Below, piece by piece: positions 43,222 through 51,876 of a stretch of 64,000 nt of DNA. The notes under the pieces were generated by a model. That model was not told the DNA's origin. It was given only the letters and a program-made list of their open reading frames with translations, and did not search any database. Source of the stretch: CAWAHD01 sp963781785 (GTDB taxonomy: Bacteria; Planctomycetota; Planctomycetia; Isosphaerales; Isosphaeraceae); contig CAWAHD010000001.1 of assembly GCA_963781785.1 (NCBI GenBank), forward strand, positions 1,302,001-1,366,000. The letters are read 5' to 3'. The position numbers and the translations under genes were made by a program. How positions within the stretch are numbered: position 1 is the first letter of the stretch; each line of letters starts with the position of its first letter.

Positions 43222-44139
43222 ATGCGGAACGGCTCCGATCCCATTCCTGCTCTGATTTGGGAACGGGCCACCGTGCCGCACCAGCATGCTTCACAGCGTT
43301 GGCAAAGATACGTGCGGTTCAGCCTGCGCGCGTTCATGGTCTTCGTTCTGGCCTTTGGCGTCTGGCTCGGATGGCTGGTGCGCACGACGCAAATCCAGCG
43401 CGAAGCGGTGGCCGTGATCGAAAAGAAGAGAGGAAGCGTCTGGTATCACGGGCAGAGTTCCCGCAGTCACAGTCCGAATCCCAGCGTACGGCTCTGGTGG
43501 CCAACGTGGCTCGTCGATCGACTCGGCGTCGATTACTTTGGCCACGTCATCCGGGCGGATATTCGCGGCTTCGGGCCTTCTGATCCCGAGTGGGGCCGCA
43601 TCGGAGACCTGGCGCAGCTTGAGAAACTTCAGATTCGCGGCCGAGCATTCGACGCCGAACTGGTCAATCTGAAGCGATTGACCAGCCTCTCGGTGCTCGT
43701 ACTGGAAGGTACGGAGGTCACCGATCTGGGACTGGCGCAACTGAAGGGCCACACCAGCCTCCGCGTACTCGACCTTGACGGCACCCGGATTTCCGATGCC
43801 GGACTGGCGAACCTCAAGGGGCTCACCAACCTGTCGGCGCTCGACCTCAGGTTCACCAGGGTCTCCGACTCGGGGCTCTTGCATCTGAACGGCCTTGCCG
43901 GCCTCTCGGAGCTCCACCTCGATGGGACGCAGGTCACAGATCGGGGTCTCGCACAGCTCAAGGGCCTTGCCGGCCTTACCGTTCTCGGACTTGGCCATAC
44001 GCAGGTCACCGACCTTGGGTTGGTGCAACTGAAGGGCCTGACCCGCCTCGAGTTGCTCAGCCTGACCGACACTCCGATCAGCGACGCCGGCATTACCGAG
44101 CTGAAGCGGGCTCTGCCGTGGCTAACGATCAACTATTGA
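43222..44139 (+). CDS. Membrane-anchored leucine-rich-repeat protein 1
   Basis: A 305-residue protein. One TM segment (SLRAFMVFVLAFGVWLGWLV) precedes a linker and six or seven 24-residue repeats of the cysteine-containing-like LRR type, for example SLRVLDLDGTRISDAGLANL and LSELHLDGTQVTDRGLAQLK (consensus L..LdL..T.vtD.GLa.L). Start ATG 43222. Such anchored LRRs are a planctomycete speciality with unknown ligand. Its paralogue lies 122 bp downstream in the same orientation. Confidence 0.82.
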   Translation: MRNGSDPIPALIWERATVPHQHASQRWQRYVRFSLRAFMVFVLAFGVWLGWLVRTTQIQREAVAVIEKKRGSVWYHGQSSRSHSPNPSVRLWWPTWLVDRLGVDYFGHVIRADIRGFGPSDPEWGRIGDLAQLEKLQIRGRAFDAELVNLKRLTSLSVLVLEGTEVTDLGLAQLKGHTSLRVLDLDGTRISDAGLANLKGLTNLSALDLRFTRVSDSGLLHLNGLAGLSELHLDGTQVTDRGLAQLKGLAGLTVLGLGHTQVTDLGLVQLKGLTRLELLSLTDTPISDAGITELKRALPWLTINY

Positions 44140-44261
44140 GGACGTTCATTACTTTTCGACGGTGCTCGATCCCGGAGTGTGGGCGCCTTGCTGACCGGCA
44201 CGGTCTTGCGTCCCGATGCTTCCGCCCTTTTGAATCGCACCGATATCGGAGCGTAACAATC

Positions 44262-44981
44262 ATGCCGGGCAACCCCGTCTTGCAGCAGTGGCGCAGATAC
44301 CTGCGGTTGAGCGTACAGGGGCTCATCGTCCTAGCGCTGGTGATGGGCACCGGGCTAGGTTGGCTGGTCCGGAGCACGCGAATCCAACGCGAAGCGGTGG
44401 CCGCGATCACCACAGCCGGAGGCTCGGTCAAGTATGACTGGGAGTGGAACAATGGGAACGACATTCCGGGAGGAAAACCGTGGGCGCCAGGGTGGCTGGT
44501 CGATCTCATCGGAGTCGACTACTTCGGTCATTTCGCCGCTGCCGAGTTATTGTTTAACAGAGACGAAGCGCCGATGGCGTCGATCGGGAATCTCACGAGA
44601 CTGCAATTGCTCAGTGTGTTTGAATCGAGCATTACCGACGCCGACCTCGCGCATCTGAAGCGGCTGACCAACCTCAAGGTCCTCGACGTGGGACACACTC
44701 AAGTCACCGATGCCGGTCTGGCGCATCTCAGCGGGCTGACCAGTCTCTCCGGCCTCTCCCTCTCCAACACTCAGGTTACCGACGCCGGACTGACGCACTT
44801 GATGGGCCTGAGCAAACTCTCCGCTCTCAACCTCAGCGATACGCAGGTCACGGACGCTGGGCTGCCGCATCTCAAAGGGCTCGTGAGCCTCGCGCAACTT
44901 GACCTCGACGGCACTCGGGTCACCGATGCCGCTAAGCAACACCTTCTGCAGGCCATGTCGAGGCTGACGACAGACCGTTGA
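44262..44981 (+). CDS. Membrane-anchored leucine-rich-repeat protein 2
   Basis: A 239-residue paralogue of the preceding protein. TM segment LRLSVQGLIVLALVMGTGLG, shared juxtamembrane STRIQREAVAAI, then VDLIGVDYFGHFAA in the linker (also in protein 1), and about five 24-residue LRRs (LKVLDVGHTQVTDAGLAHLS and similar). Start ATG 44262. It has fewer repeats than its neighbour; a tandem duplication with repeat loss or gain. Confidence 0.82.
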   Translation: MPGNPVLQQWRRYLRLSVQGLIVLALVMGTGLGWLVRSTRIQREAVAAITTAGGSVKYDWEWNNGNDIPGGKPWAPGWLVDLIGVDYFGHFAAAELLFNRDEAPMASIGNLTRLQLLSVFESSITDADLAHLKRLTNLKVLDVGHTQVTDAGLAHLSGLTSLSGLSLSNTQVTDAGLTHLMGLSKLSALNLSDTQVTDAGLPHLKGLVSLAQLDLDGTRVTDAAKQHLLQAMSRLTTDR

Positions 44982-45040
44982 TTTCAAGGCGATTTTGCCC
45001 GCCTGAGCCCGTCACGGCTGAGGCCGCCAAAATGCTTATA

Positions 45041-45067
45041 TGTAGGTCAGGCTTTCCAGCCTGACGC
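45041..45067. repeat. Palindromic repeat, family A, copy 7
   Basis: TCAGGCTTTCCAGCCTGA flanked by TGTAGG and CGC. First of three copies in the 365-bp gap between the LRR genes and the next gene (44982-45346), which otherwise has no gene. Confidence 0.9.
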
Positions 45068-45160
45068 AATGCTGGAGGGCCAGCGACGACGCGGTTCCTT
45101 ATGAGACGCACACGGCGCACCAACTGCGACCGTCGGACAGAGTACTGTGGTCGATCAGGC

Positions 45161-45176
45161 TGTCGCTCCGCGAAAC
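45161..45176. repeat. Repeat family D, copy 1
   Basis: TGTCGCTCCGCGAAAC, inverse to part of 45267-45287 (CGCGGAGCG shared). A small pair that can pair across the gap. Confidence 0.5.
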
Positions 45177-45205
45177 CACCCCTCGCGCGGCGAAACGGGG
45201 CTGGA

Positions 45206-45230
45206 GCGTCAGGCTGGAAAGCCTGACTGG
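45206..45230. repeat. Palindromic repeat, family A, copy 8 (inverted)
   Basis: TCAGGCTGGAAAGCCTGA preceded by GCG. Confidence 0.9.
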
Positions 45231-45266
45231 ATCGTCCAATTCCACAGGGCGCATCAAACCACAAAC

Positions 45267-45287
45267 TTTCGCGGAGCGAAAGGCGAC
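45267..45287. repeat. Repeat family D, copy 2 (inverted)
   Basis: CTTTCGCGGAGCGAAAG, a small palindrome followed by GCGAC. Confidence 0.55.
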
Positions 45288-45291
45288 GTTA

Positions 45292-45320
45292 GTGTCAGGC
45301 TGGAAAGCCTGACCTACACC
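45292..45320. repeat. Palindromic repeat, family A, copy 9 (inverted)
   Basis: TCAGGCTGGAAAGCCTGA followed by CCTACACC. It is opposite in orientation to copy 7, so copies 7 and 9 form outward arms bounding the gap. Confidence 0.9.
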
Positions 45321-45346
45321 GACTGATCCGCCCGGGCGGGTTCCGG

Positions 45347-45775
45347 TCATCGAAGGCGTCTTAGCGACATCATGTGCTCATCGCAATTCGAGAGTACCGC
45401 TTCGGCTTCGGCGATGCACTCCTTGTCGTCGTGATGGAAAGCGGGATGTTCATCGTGCTCACGCGTTTCTGCGTCGATCAGACCGTGCGCACGACGCAGG
45501 TGCGCGGACATGACAGCGATTTTCTCTTTCTTCCCGTTGCACAATGCCAACTCGGCATTCATCAATCGCTCCGATGCCAGAACAGCTTGCGCCAAGGTGA
45601 TTTTCCCAAAGTCCAGATACTTCATCATGGTCTGATAAGCTTGCCGGGCACGACCGTGCGCCGCAGCGCGTCTCCGCAAGCTTGCAATGTCGATGCCCAG
45701 GGATAGAGCCAGCGCAGCCAAGAACACCAGGAGCATCCAGCGTCGTATCGTGAAACGCGGAACACGCATTTTCAT
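45347..45775 (-). CDS. Small MRVPR-type membrane-anchored protein
   Basis: A 142-residue protein with the N-terminal anchor RVPRFTIRRWMLLVFLAALA, closely matching the start of the membrane protein at 43027. The rest is a helical, His- and Glu-rich region (ARQAYQTMMKYLDFGKITLA to EHDEHPAFHHDDKE) that may be coiled. The start ATG 45773-45775 is chosen; it begins 10 nt after the stop of the upstream cyclase-family gene, so they are probably cotranscribed. Function unknown. Confidence 0.65.
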   Translation of the reverse strand: MKMRVPRFTIRRWMLLVFLAALALSLGIDIASLRRRAAAHGRARQAYQTMMKYLDFGKITLAQAVLASERLMNAELALCNGKKEKIAVMSAHLRRAHGLIDAETREHDEHPAFHHDDKECIAEAEAVLSNCDEHMMSLRRLR

Positions 45776-45785
45776 TTGCAGCTCG

Positions 45786-46547
45786 TCATTCCCCCAGGAT
45801 CGCCACGACTCGGGCCGGTCCGGCGCTGCCGCCTTGGATCTTGAGCGGGAAGCAGGCCACCTTGAACCCAAAGGGAGGCAGCGCGGCCAGGTTGACCAGC
45901 CGCTCGATCTGCGAGTAGGGCACGTCTGACTGGTGGGCGGCCCAGAAGACGCCTGGCCGCCGAGTCGCCAGCGCCTCGGCAGCCTGGCGGTCCAGCGGCC
46001 CGTCCCAGCCCCAGGCGTCGATCCCCATGACCCGGACGCCCCGTTCGTACATCCACCGGGTTGCCTCGGCCGTCACGGCGACACCGCGCCGTGAGTAGTC
46101 AGGCCGACCGTAGAACGCGTCACGCCCGGTCCGCACCAGCACGATATCGAGCGGCTTGAGCGCGTAGTCCATCGCTGCCAGCGCGGCCTCGACGTCCGCC
46201 GCTTCGATCTTCTCGCCGTCGGCCTTGACGGTCAAGTCCAGCACCACGCCGTCGGCGAAGAACCACTCGAGGGGCAGTTCGTCGATCGTGGCGGCCTTTT
46301 GGCCCTGGATCCGGCTGCTATAGTGCCACGGGGCATCGACGTGCGTGACGCTGTGGGTGCCCAGCCTCGTGAATTCCTCGATCGCCCAGCCTTCACCATC
46401 TCGGAGCAACTCCGGTGGGACGCCGAGCATGGCCTGGATCTGAGCAGCTCCCTCGGCGTGGGAGGTGTACTTCAACTCGACCCGCTCCCAAGGGGCGACG
46501 TCGGAAGGGGTGGAGGCGATCGGGGCCGACAGGTCGATGATCCGCAT
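45786..46547 (-). CDS. Cyclase family / kynurenine formamidase-like hydrolase
   Basis: A 253-residue metal-dependent hydrolase of the cyclase superfamily (KynB-like). The fold's opening MRIIDLSAPIASTPSDVAPW, the metal-binding THSVTHVDAPWHY (H-x3-D pattern) and later GVRVMGIDAWGWDGPLDRQA are diagnostic. Members hydrolyse N-formylkynurenine, isatin or act in polyketide cyclisation; no tryptophan genes are near. Start ATG 46545-46547. Confidence 0.9.
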   Translation of the reverse strand: MRIIDLSAPIASTPSDVAPWERVELKYTSHAEGAAQIQAMLGVPPELLRDGEGWAIEEFTRLGTHSVTHVDAPWHYSSRIQGQKAATIDELPLEWFFADGVVLDLTVKADGEKIEAADVEAALAAMDYALKPLDIVLVRTGRDAFYGRPDYSRRGVAVTAEATRWMYERGVRVMGIDAWGWDGPLDRQAAEALATRRPGVFWAAHQSDVPYSQIERLVNLAALPPFGFKVACFPLKIQGGSAGPARVVAILGE

Positions 46548-46679
46548 GGGGCTGGCTCCGTTTTGTTGCTGGAAGACTCGTCGGACGTGTCCCATACCGG
46601 CCGGCCGGTTCTCCCGATCGCCAGGGGATAATCCTTCTCTTTGGCCCCGACGATCGCATTTCTCGCTCGATGGGAACGG

Positions 46680-46704
46680 AGAAACGGAATGAATTCCGTT
46701 CTAC
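46680..46704. repeat. Repeat family B, copy 2
   Basis: 25-bp unit AGAAACGGAATGAATTCCGT plus TCTAC, the exact inverse of 41483-41507. It lies in the 472-bp gap 46548-47019, in which I see no gene or other clear element. Confidence 0.85.
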
Positions 46705-47019
46705 CATTGATACGACGCTCTTTCAGCCTGCCAGGAATCGTCCCTGTCACATTGTTGCGAAAGCGATCTCCGTGTCCTCGACCTGAGCTTCACCAAGATT
46801 TATCCCTGCCAGTCCATCGAACGAATCGGCCCGAAGTCGTCGGCGGGGATCCGTGCCGGATGGAATCGCCAACCGCCGCCGCTCACTGGCTCGCCCGGAC
46901 GATGTCCGCTAAATTGAGTTCTTTCCAACTTGCGTCGGTCGGCATTTCGTTTGTGAGCCGAGGGAGTTCGGCCGGGAGAAATGCGCTGACGCTCTGGCTC
47001 AAGTTAAAGCATCACCGCC

Positions 47020-50000
47020 ATGCACTTTTCGACAGAATCGAGCCCACGAATGGCCGTGAGGTTCGCCCGGCTGCTGGCAGGACTGTGCGTGATGCCGGCG
47101 GTTCTGGCTTCGGGCCTGGCTGGCTGCCAGGCGCGGTCGGTTACGCAAACGAAAGTGCTTGCTCCGGTGGTCGTGACCGAATCGCGAAAAATGACTCTCC
47201 CGATCATCGTCCACCCGATCGGCACGACGCGTGCTCTTGAGGAAGTCACAATCCGGGCACGCGTCCGAGGCTTTCTGACCGAGAAACACTTCGAGTATGG
47301 AACCAACGTCAAGAAAGATGACCTGTTGCTCGTGATCGACGAGAAGCCGTTCAAGGTCCAGCTCGCCGAGGCCAAAGCGCAGCTCGAGTCGGCCGATGCA
47401 TCGCTCACGAAAGCTAGGGCGTCGAAAGGACCCGAAGTGGCCAAGGCCCGGCTCGGTTTGTCGCTGGCCCAGTTGCGCCTGGACGCCATCGAGGAGCGTC
47501 GCGGGCACAATCTGCTGGTTCGCAACGCGACATCCCAGGAAGATTACGACCGCACCGCGGCCCAGAAAAAGAAGAGTGAAGCCCAGGTCGAAGCCGATCA
47601 GGCCAGCCTGGATCAAGCGATTGCCGATTACGATATTGGCATCCTCTCGGCACGGGCCGAAGTCGACAACGCCAAGGCGACGGTCCAGGATGCCGAGATC
47701 AGCCTGGGCTATTGCCGGATGAACGCGCCGATCAGCGGACGGATCGGCGAGCTCAAGATCAAGGTTGGCAACCTGGTCGGCGACCCCGGCCAGACCGAGC
47801 TCGTCACCATCGAGCAGCTTGACCCCATGGGGCTTGATCTCCATCCCTCTGCGCGCTACTTGCCGTCGGCGACCGCACTTCTCAGGGCCGGCCTTGAGGT
47901 TGACCTGTCCGTCGAGGGCGCGCGCCGGCACCCCCATCGGGGTAAGGCCATCTTCATCGATAACCAGGTCGACCCGACCACCTCGACGTTCCTGCTCCGC
48001 GCTCAGGTCCCCAATCCCGACGGGTCGGTCCTGCCGGGTCAGTACATCAGGGCGACGATCGTTATCGGCACGTATGAGGGAGCCGTGGTTGTGCCCGACC
48101 AGGCTGTGGTGCAGGGCCTGGACGGTTATCGCGTCTACGCGCTCGATGCCGCAAACAAAGTGCAGGTCGCCAAGGTAAGTCCGGTGGTCGCGTACCAGGG
48201 CCTGCGCGTGCTCGAAGATGGGCTCGACGCGGGGCGCAAGGTCATCGTCGACGGTATTCAGCTCGTGCGGCCCGGCCAGCCAGTCGACCCGACAGTCGTG
48301 CCAATCGACCAGTTCATCCGGCCCGATGTCGAACCCTCCAGCACCGACCTTCGGTTCGACAGCCGGATCTCTCGGATTCCCGGCATGGATCCGAACGACG
48401 CCAAGGCTGGGTCCTCGGTGAAGAAGTTCAACCCTGCTGGCAGGGAGCCAAACCCTTCGCCCGCGAGGCCAACCGGAAATCGGACACCCGACTCCCGATT
48501 GCCGGCACCCGGCTCCCCGAGCCCTCCGCCCGCCAAGCCGGCCGAGCGCAAACGGCAACCCCGCCGATCCTGCCACCAAACTGCCCGCGCACCAGGCGAG
48601 GTGAACTACGTCATGGTCAACTTCTTCATCGGCCGGCCCATCTTCGCGACTGTGCTGGCCGTGCTCATGCTGTTGATCGGCGGGATCTGCATCAGGATTC
48701 TGCCGATTGCTCAGTATCCCCAGATCACACCGCCGCAGGTTCAGATCACCACGACGTACACCGGCGCCGACGCCCAGACCGTCGCCGAGACGGTCACCAC
48801 CCCCATCGAGCAGCAGATCAACGGGGTGAAGGGGATCATCTATTTCAACTCGGACAGCACGAGCAACGGCGTCTCGACCATCGTGACGACATTCGACGTC
48901 GGGTATTCCCAGGACATCGGAGCCGTCGACATCCAGAACCGCGTGCAGACCGCCCAGGCCGTTCTCCCGCCGGAGGTGAAGCAATTCGGCGTGACGATCA
49001 AGAAAACCTCGACCGACATGGTATGCGTGGTCAACCTGGTGTCTCCAGATGGCCGCTACGACGCGACCTACCTCGATAACTATGCTCAGATCTACGTGCT
49101 TGACGTGCTGAAGCGGATTCCGGGCGTCAGCGACGTGAGCGCATTCGGGCGCAAGTATGCGATGCGCATCTGGCTCGACCCCGACCGGATGGCCATCCAG
49201 GAGATCGCGCCTTCGGAAGTCATCAAGGCCGTCCAGTCGGAGAACTTGCAGGCCGCGGCCGGCCGGATCGGCAGCCAGCCGCTTCCTCCGGGCCGCTCGG
49301 TCAAGGAGTATCCAATCCTGGTCAAGGGACGGCTGACGAGCGTGGAGGAGTTTGCGGAGATCGTGGTGCGCCGCCGCGATGACGGCTCGTTCGTCCGTCT
49401 CCGCGACGTCGCCAGGATCGAGCTCGACTCGGAAAACTATGACACCGGCGGATGGTTGAACGGCAAGCCCGCGGGGACGCTGCCGATCTACCAGTATGCC
49501 GATGCCAATGCGCTGAATATCGTCGCGCAGGTGAAGGCCGACATGGAGCGCCTGTCAGGGAATTTCCCTCCCGGCCTCGAATACCGCATGGCTTACGACA
49601 CGACCAAGTACGTTGGTGAGAACATCCGTGAAGTGGAGGAAACTCTGGGAGAGGCGTTCCTCCTGGTGCTGGTGGTCGTCTTCCTTTTCCTTCAGGGCTT
49701 TCGGGCAACCTTGATCCCACTACTGGCCATTCCAGTCTCGCTGGTCGCGACGTTCGCGACGATGGCGGCGTTTGGATTTTCGATCAACACGCTGACGCTC
49801 TGCGGCCTCATCCTGGCAATCGGCCTGGTCGTCGACGACGCGATCATCGTCGTGGAGAACGTCGAGAAATTCCTGGGCCGCGGCGACCGACCGCTCCAGG
49901 CCGTCAGAGCGGCGATGGCGGAGATCACGGCGCCGATTGTCACCATCACGCTGGTCCTGGCGGCGGTGTTCGTCCCCGTGGCCTTCATCCCGGGTTTGAC

Positions 50001-51780
50001 CGGCCGGCTCTATAACCAATTCGCGATGACGATCGTCTTTTCGTTCGTGTTCTCCGCGATCAACTCACTGACGTTCAGCCCGGCCATGTCGCGGCTTTTC
50101 CTGAAGAGCAAACACGGCGAGTCCCGGTTTTTCTTGTTCCGCGCTTTCAACCACGGCATGCGCTGGCTGGAAAATTCGTACGACACTTTCCTCGATTTCA
50201 CGGCGCATCACTGGTGGACCATCGTCCTGCCGTCGCTGGGCCTTCTGGCGCTCACATATCTGATGCTGATCGAGCGGCCCAAGGCGTTCATTCCGGTAGA
50301 AGACCAGGGCTACCTGATCGTGTCGATCCAGACGCCGGACGGAACCGGCAAGGAGTTGACTTCGCAGGCCGCCTTGAGTGTAGGCAAGATCGCCGAGACG
50401 CTGGAAGGGGTCAGCGACGTTGTCCTCTTGGAGGGATTGAACGTCCTGAGCTCGACCAACCAGACCAATTCGGCCACCGCGTTTGTGATCTTCAAGGAAT
50501 GGTCGGAGCGAAAGACGGACGAGCTCCGCGCTCCGGCGCTCTCCGCCAAGCTTCAGGCCGAACTCCGCGGGAAGGTTCCCGGCGCGTTCACGCTGGTGCT
50601 CCAGCCACCGCCGATCCGCGGCTTGAGCCAGACCGGCGGCTTCGAGTTCGTGATCGAGGATCGGGACGGCCGAGGCGTGGAGGGGCTGGCGCGGATCACC
50701 GACAAGTTTCTCGAAGAAGCGCGGAAGCGACCGGAGCTGGGCCCGCTATTCACGCCGTTCTCGGTCAACGTGCCCCAGATCCGTTTCAATCTCGATCGCA
50801 CCAAAGCCGAGCGGCTCGACGTCGCTGTGTCCGACGTCTTTGCCGTCCTCCAGGCGTATCTCGGCGGCTACTACGTCAACGACTTCAACCTCTACGGCAA
50901 GGTGTGGAAGGTGATGATCCAGGCCGAGGGTGAGCACCGGTTGACCAGGGAGGACATCATGCGGCTCTTCGTCCTCAACCGCCAGGGACACCGCGTGCGG
51001 TTCGACGCCTTGGGCGATGCCGACTTCGCGCTGGGGCCTATCGACGTGCCCCATTACAATATGTTCAATGCCGCCAAAATCACCGGCCAGCCGGCGCCCG
51101 GATTCAGTTCCGGCCAGGCGATCGCCGCGATGGAAAGCGTGGGCAGCTCGGTACTGCCCGAGGGGTTCTCATTCGAGTGGACTGGTACGACCTTTCAGGA
51201 GCAGAAGACGGGAAATGTCGCGTACCTGATCTTCGGGTTGTCGATCGTCTGCGTGTTCCTGTTCATGGCGGCCCTCTACGAGAGCTGGATGCGTCCCCTG
51301 GTGATCATCTTCACGGTGCCTCTGGCCATGTTCGGGGCGATGGTGGGCCTGTGGCTTTATGACATGCCGCTCGACGTGTTCGGGCAGATCGGCCTGGTGA
51401 TGCTGATCGGGCTCGAGACCAAGAATGCGATCTTGATCGTCGAGTTCGGAGTCGAGCTCCAGGAAAAGCACGGTATGAGCATCATCGACTCGGCGAAGGA
51501 AGCCGCCAGGCAGCGGCTGCGGCCGATCCTGATGACGTCGTTCGCGTTCGTAATGGGGGTGTTGCCGATGGCGCGGGCCACCGGCGCGGGCGCCTACAGC
51601 CGAAACTCACTCGGCGTGGTCATCGCGTTCGGCATCTTGATCAGCACGGTCCTCGGCCGTTTTGTCATCCCCATCTATTACGTTCTGGGCGAGCGAGTGA
51701 GCCAGGCGTTCCGCGGCCGGGAGGAACCGAACGAGGAATCAGCCGAAGGCTCGGTGAGCGGGGAAGTGAGCGATGCATGA
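47020..51780 (+). CDS. RND efflux system: membrane-fusion adaptor joined to HAE1-type pump in one ORF
   Basis: A 1586-residue ORF. Residues 1-~440 are an AcrA-type adaptor: lipobox LASGLAGC at 29-36, first beta-barrel/lipoyl strands VTIRARVRGFLTEKHFEYG, coiled-coil hairpin ~110-220 rich in Lys/Glu/Ala, and SGRIGELKIKVGNLVG. Residues ~440-531 are a Pro-rich linker. Residues 532-1586 are a complete pump beginning MVNFFIGRPIFATVLAVLML, with Asp-Asp of the proton relay in GLVVDDAIIVVENVEKFLG and the Lys in GLETKNAILIVEFGV. The pump ATG at 48613 has AGGTGA 8 nt upstream, and an alternative frame of the linker ends in a TGA at 48602-48604, so the fusion is likely a frameshift artefact of two genes. 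It probably exports drugs or metabolites with an outer-membrane TolC located elsewhere. Confidence 0.85.
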   Translation: MHFSTESSPRMAVRFARLLAGLCVMPAVLASGLAGCQARSVTQTKVLAPVVVTESRKMTLPIIVHPIGTTRALEEVTIRARVRGFLTEKHFEYGTNVKKDDLLLVIDEKPFKVQLAEAKAQLESADASLTKARASKGPEVAKARLGLSLAQLRLDAIEERRGHNLLVRNATSQEDYDRTAAQKKKSEAQVEADQASLDQAIADYDIGILSARAEVDNAKATVQDAEISLGYCRMNAPISGRIGELKIKVGNLVGDPGQTELVTIEQLDPMGLDLHPSARYLPSATALLRAGLEVDLSVEGARRHPHRGKAIFIDNQVDPTTSTFLLRAQVPNPDGSVLPGQYIRATIVIGTYEGAVVVPDQAVVQGLDGYRVYALDAANKVQVAKVSPVVAYQGLRVLEDGLDAGRKVIVDGIQLVRPGQPVDPTVVPIDQFIRPDVEPSSTDLRFDSRISRIPGMDPNDAKAGSSVKKFNPAGREPNPSPARPTGNRTPDSRLPAPGSPSPPPAKPAERKRQPRRSCHQTARAPGEVNYVMVNFFIGRPIFATVLAVLMLLIGGICIRILPIAQYPQITPPQVQITTTYTGADAQTVAETVTTPIEQQINGVKGIIYFNSDSTSNGVSTIVTTFDVGYSQDIGAVDIQNRVQTAQAVLPPEVKQFGVTIKKTSTDMVCVVNLVSPDGRYDATYLDNYAQIYVLDVLKRIPGVSDVSAFGRKYAMRIWLDPDRMAIQEIAPSEVIKAVQSENLQAAAGRIGSQPLPPGRSVKEYPILVKGRLTSVEEFAEIVVRRRDDGSFVRLRDVARIELDSENYDTGGWLNGKPAGTLPIYQYADANALNIVAQVKADMERLSGNFPPGLEYRMAYDTTKYVGENIREVEETLGEAFLLVLVVVFLFLQGFRATLIPLLAIPVSLVATFATMAAFGFSINTLTLCGLILAIGLVVDDAIIVVENVEKFLGRGDRPLQAVRAAMAEITAPIVTITLVLAAVFVPVAFIPGLTGRLYNQFAMTIVFSFVFSAINSLTFSPAMSRLFLKSKHGESRFFLFRAFNHGMRWLENSYDTFLDFTAHHWWTIVLPSLGLLALTYLMLIERPKAFIPVEDQGYLIVSIQTPDGTGKELTSQAALSVGKIAETLEGVSDVVLLEGLNVLSSTNQTNSATAFVIFKEWSERKTDELRAPALSAKLQAELRGKVPGAFTLVLQPPPIRGLSQTGGFEFVIEDRDGRGVEGLARITDKFLEEARKRPELGPLFTPFSVNVPQIRFNLDRTKAERLDVAVSDVFAVLQAYLGGYYVNDFNLYGKVWKVMIQAEGEHRLTREDIMRLFVLNRQGHRVRFDALGDADFALGPIDVPHYNMFNAAKITGQPAPGFSSGQAIAAMESVGSSVLPEGFSFEWTGTTFQEQKTGNVAYLIFGLSIVCVFLFMAALYESWMRPLVIIFTVPLAMFGAMVGLWLYDMPLDVFGQIGLVMLIGLETKNAILIVEFGVELQEKHGMSIIDSAKEAARQRLRPILMTSFAFVMGVLPMARATGAGAYSRNSLGVVIAFGILISTVLGRFVIPIYYVLGERVSQAFRGREEPNEESAEGSVSGEVSDA
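48405..48612 (+). other. Linker between adaptor and pump; probable indel and original stop
   Basis: In the main frame this encodes a Pro/Arg-rich linker (RPTGNRTPDSRLPAPGS). In frame 2 the end reads SANGNPADPATKLPAHQAR then TGA (48602-48604), a more natural adaptor C-terminus directly before the pump ribosome binding site. A one-base change near 48440-48545 would explain the fusion. Confidence 0.55.
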
Positions 51781-51795
51781 AGATCCCGTTCTTTA

Positions 51796-51840
51796 CCTCG
51801 CCCCCTCGGGGAGAGGTCGGCCGAAGGCCGGGTGAGGGGG
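51796..51840. repeat. Repeat family C, copy 2 (inverted relative to copy 1)
   Basis: GGGGAGAGGTCGGCCGAAGG then CCGGGTGAGGGGG, reverse of 31889-31933 with a few changes. It lies between the pump stop and the end of the convergent ThuA gene, where it can fold as a two-way terminator. Confidence 0.75.
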
Positions 51841-51876
51841 CGAAGCCAATGACTCGTGAGCACGCCCTCACAGGCT

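Noticed and set aside
46999..48984. 661-aa open frame on the minus strand over the RND adaptor
   Set aside because: Shadow of the adaptor and start of the pump; low-complexity His/Arg/Gly composition.
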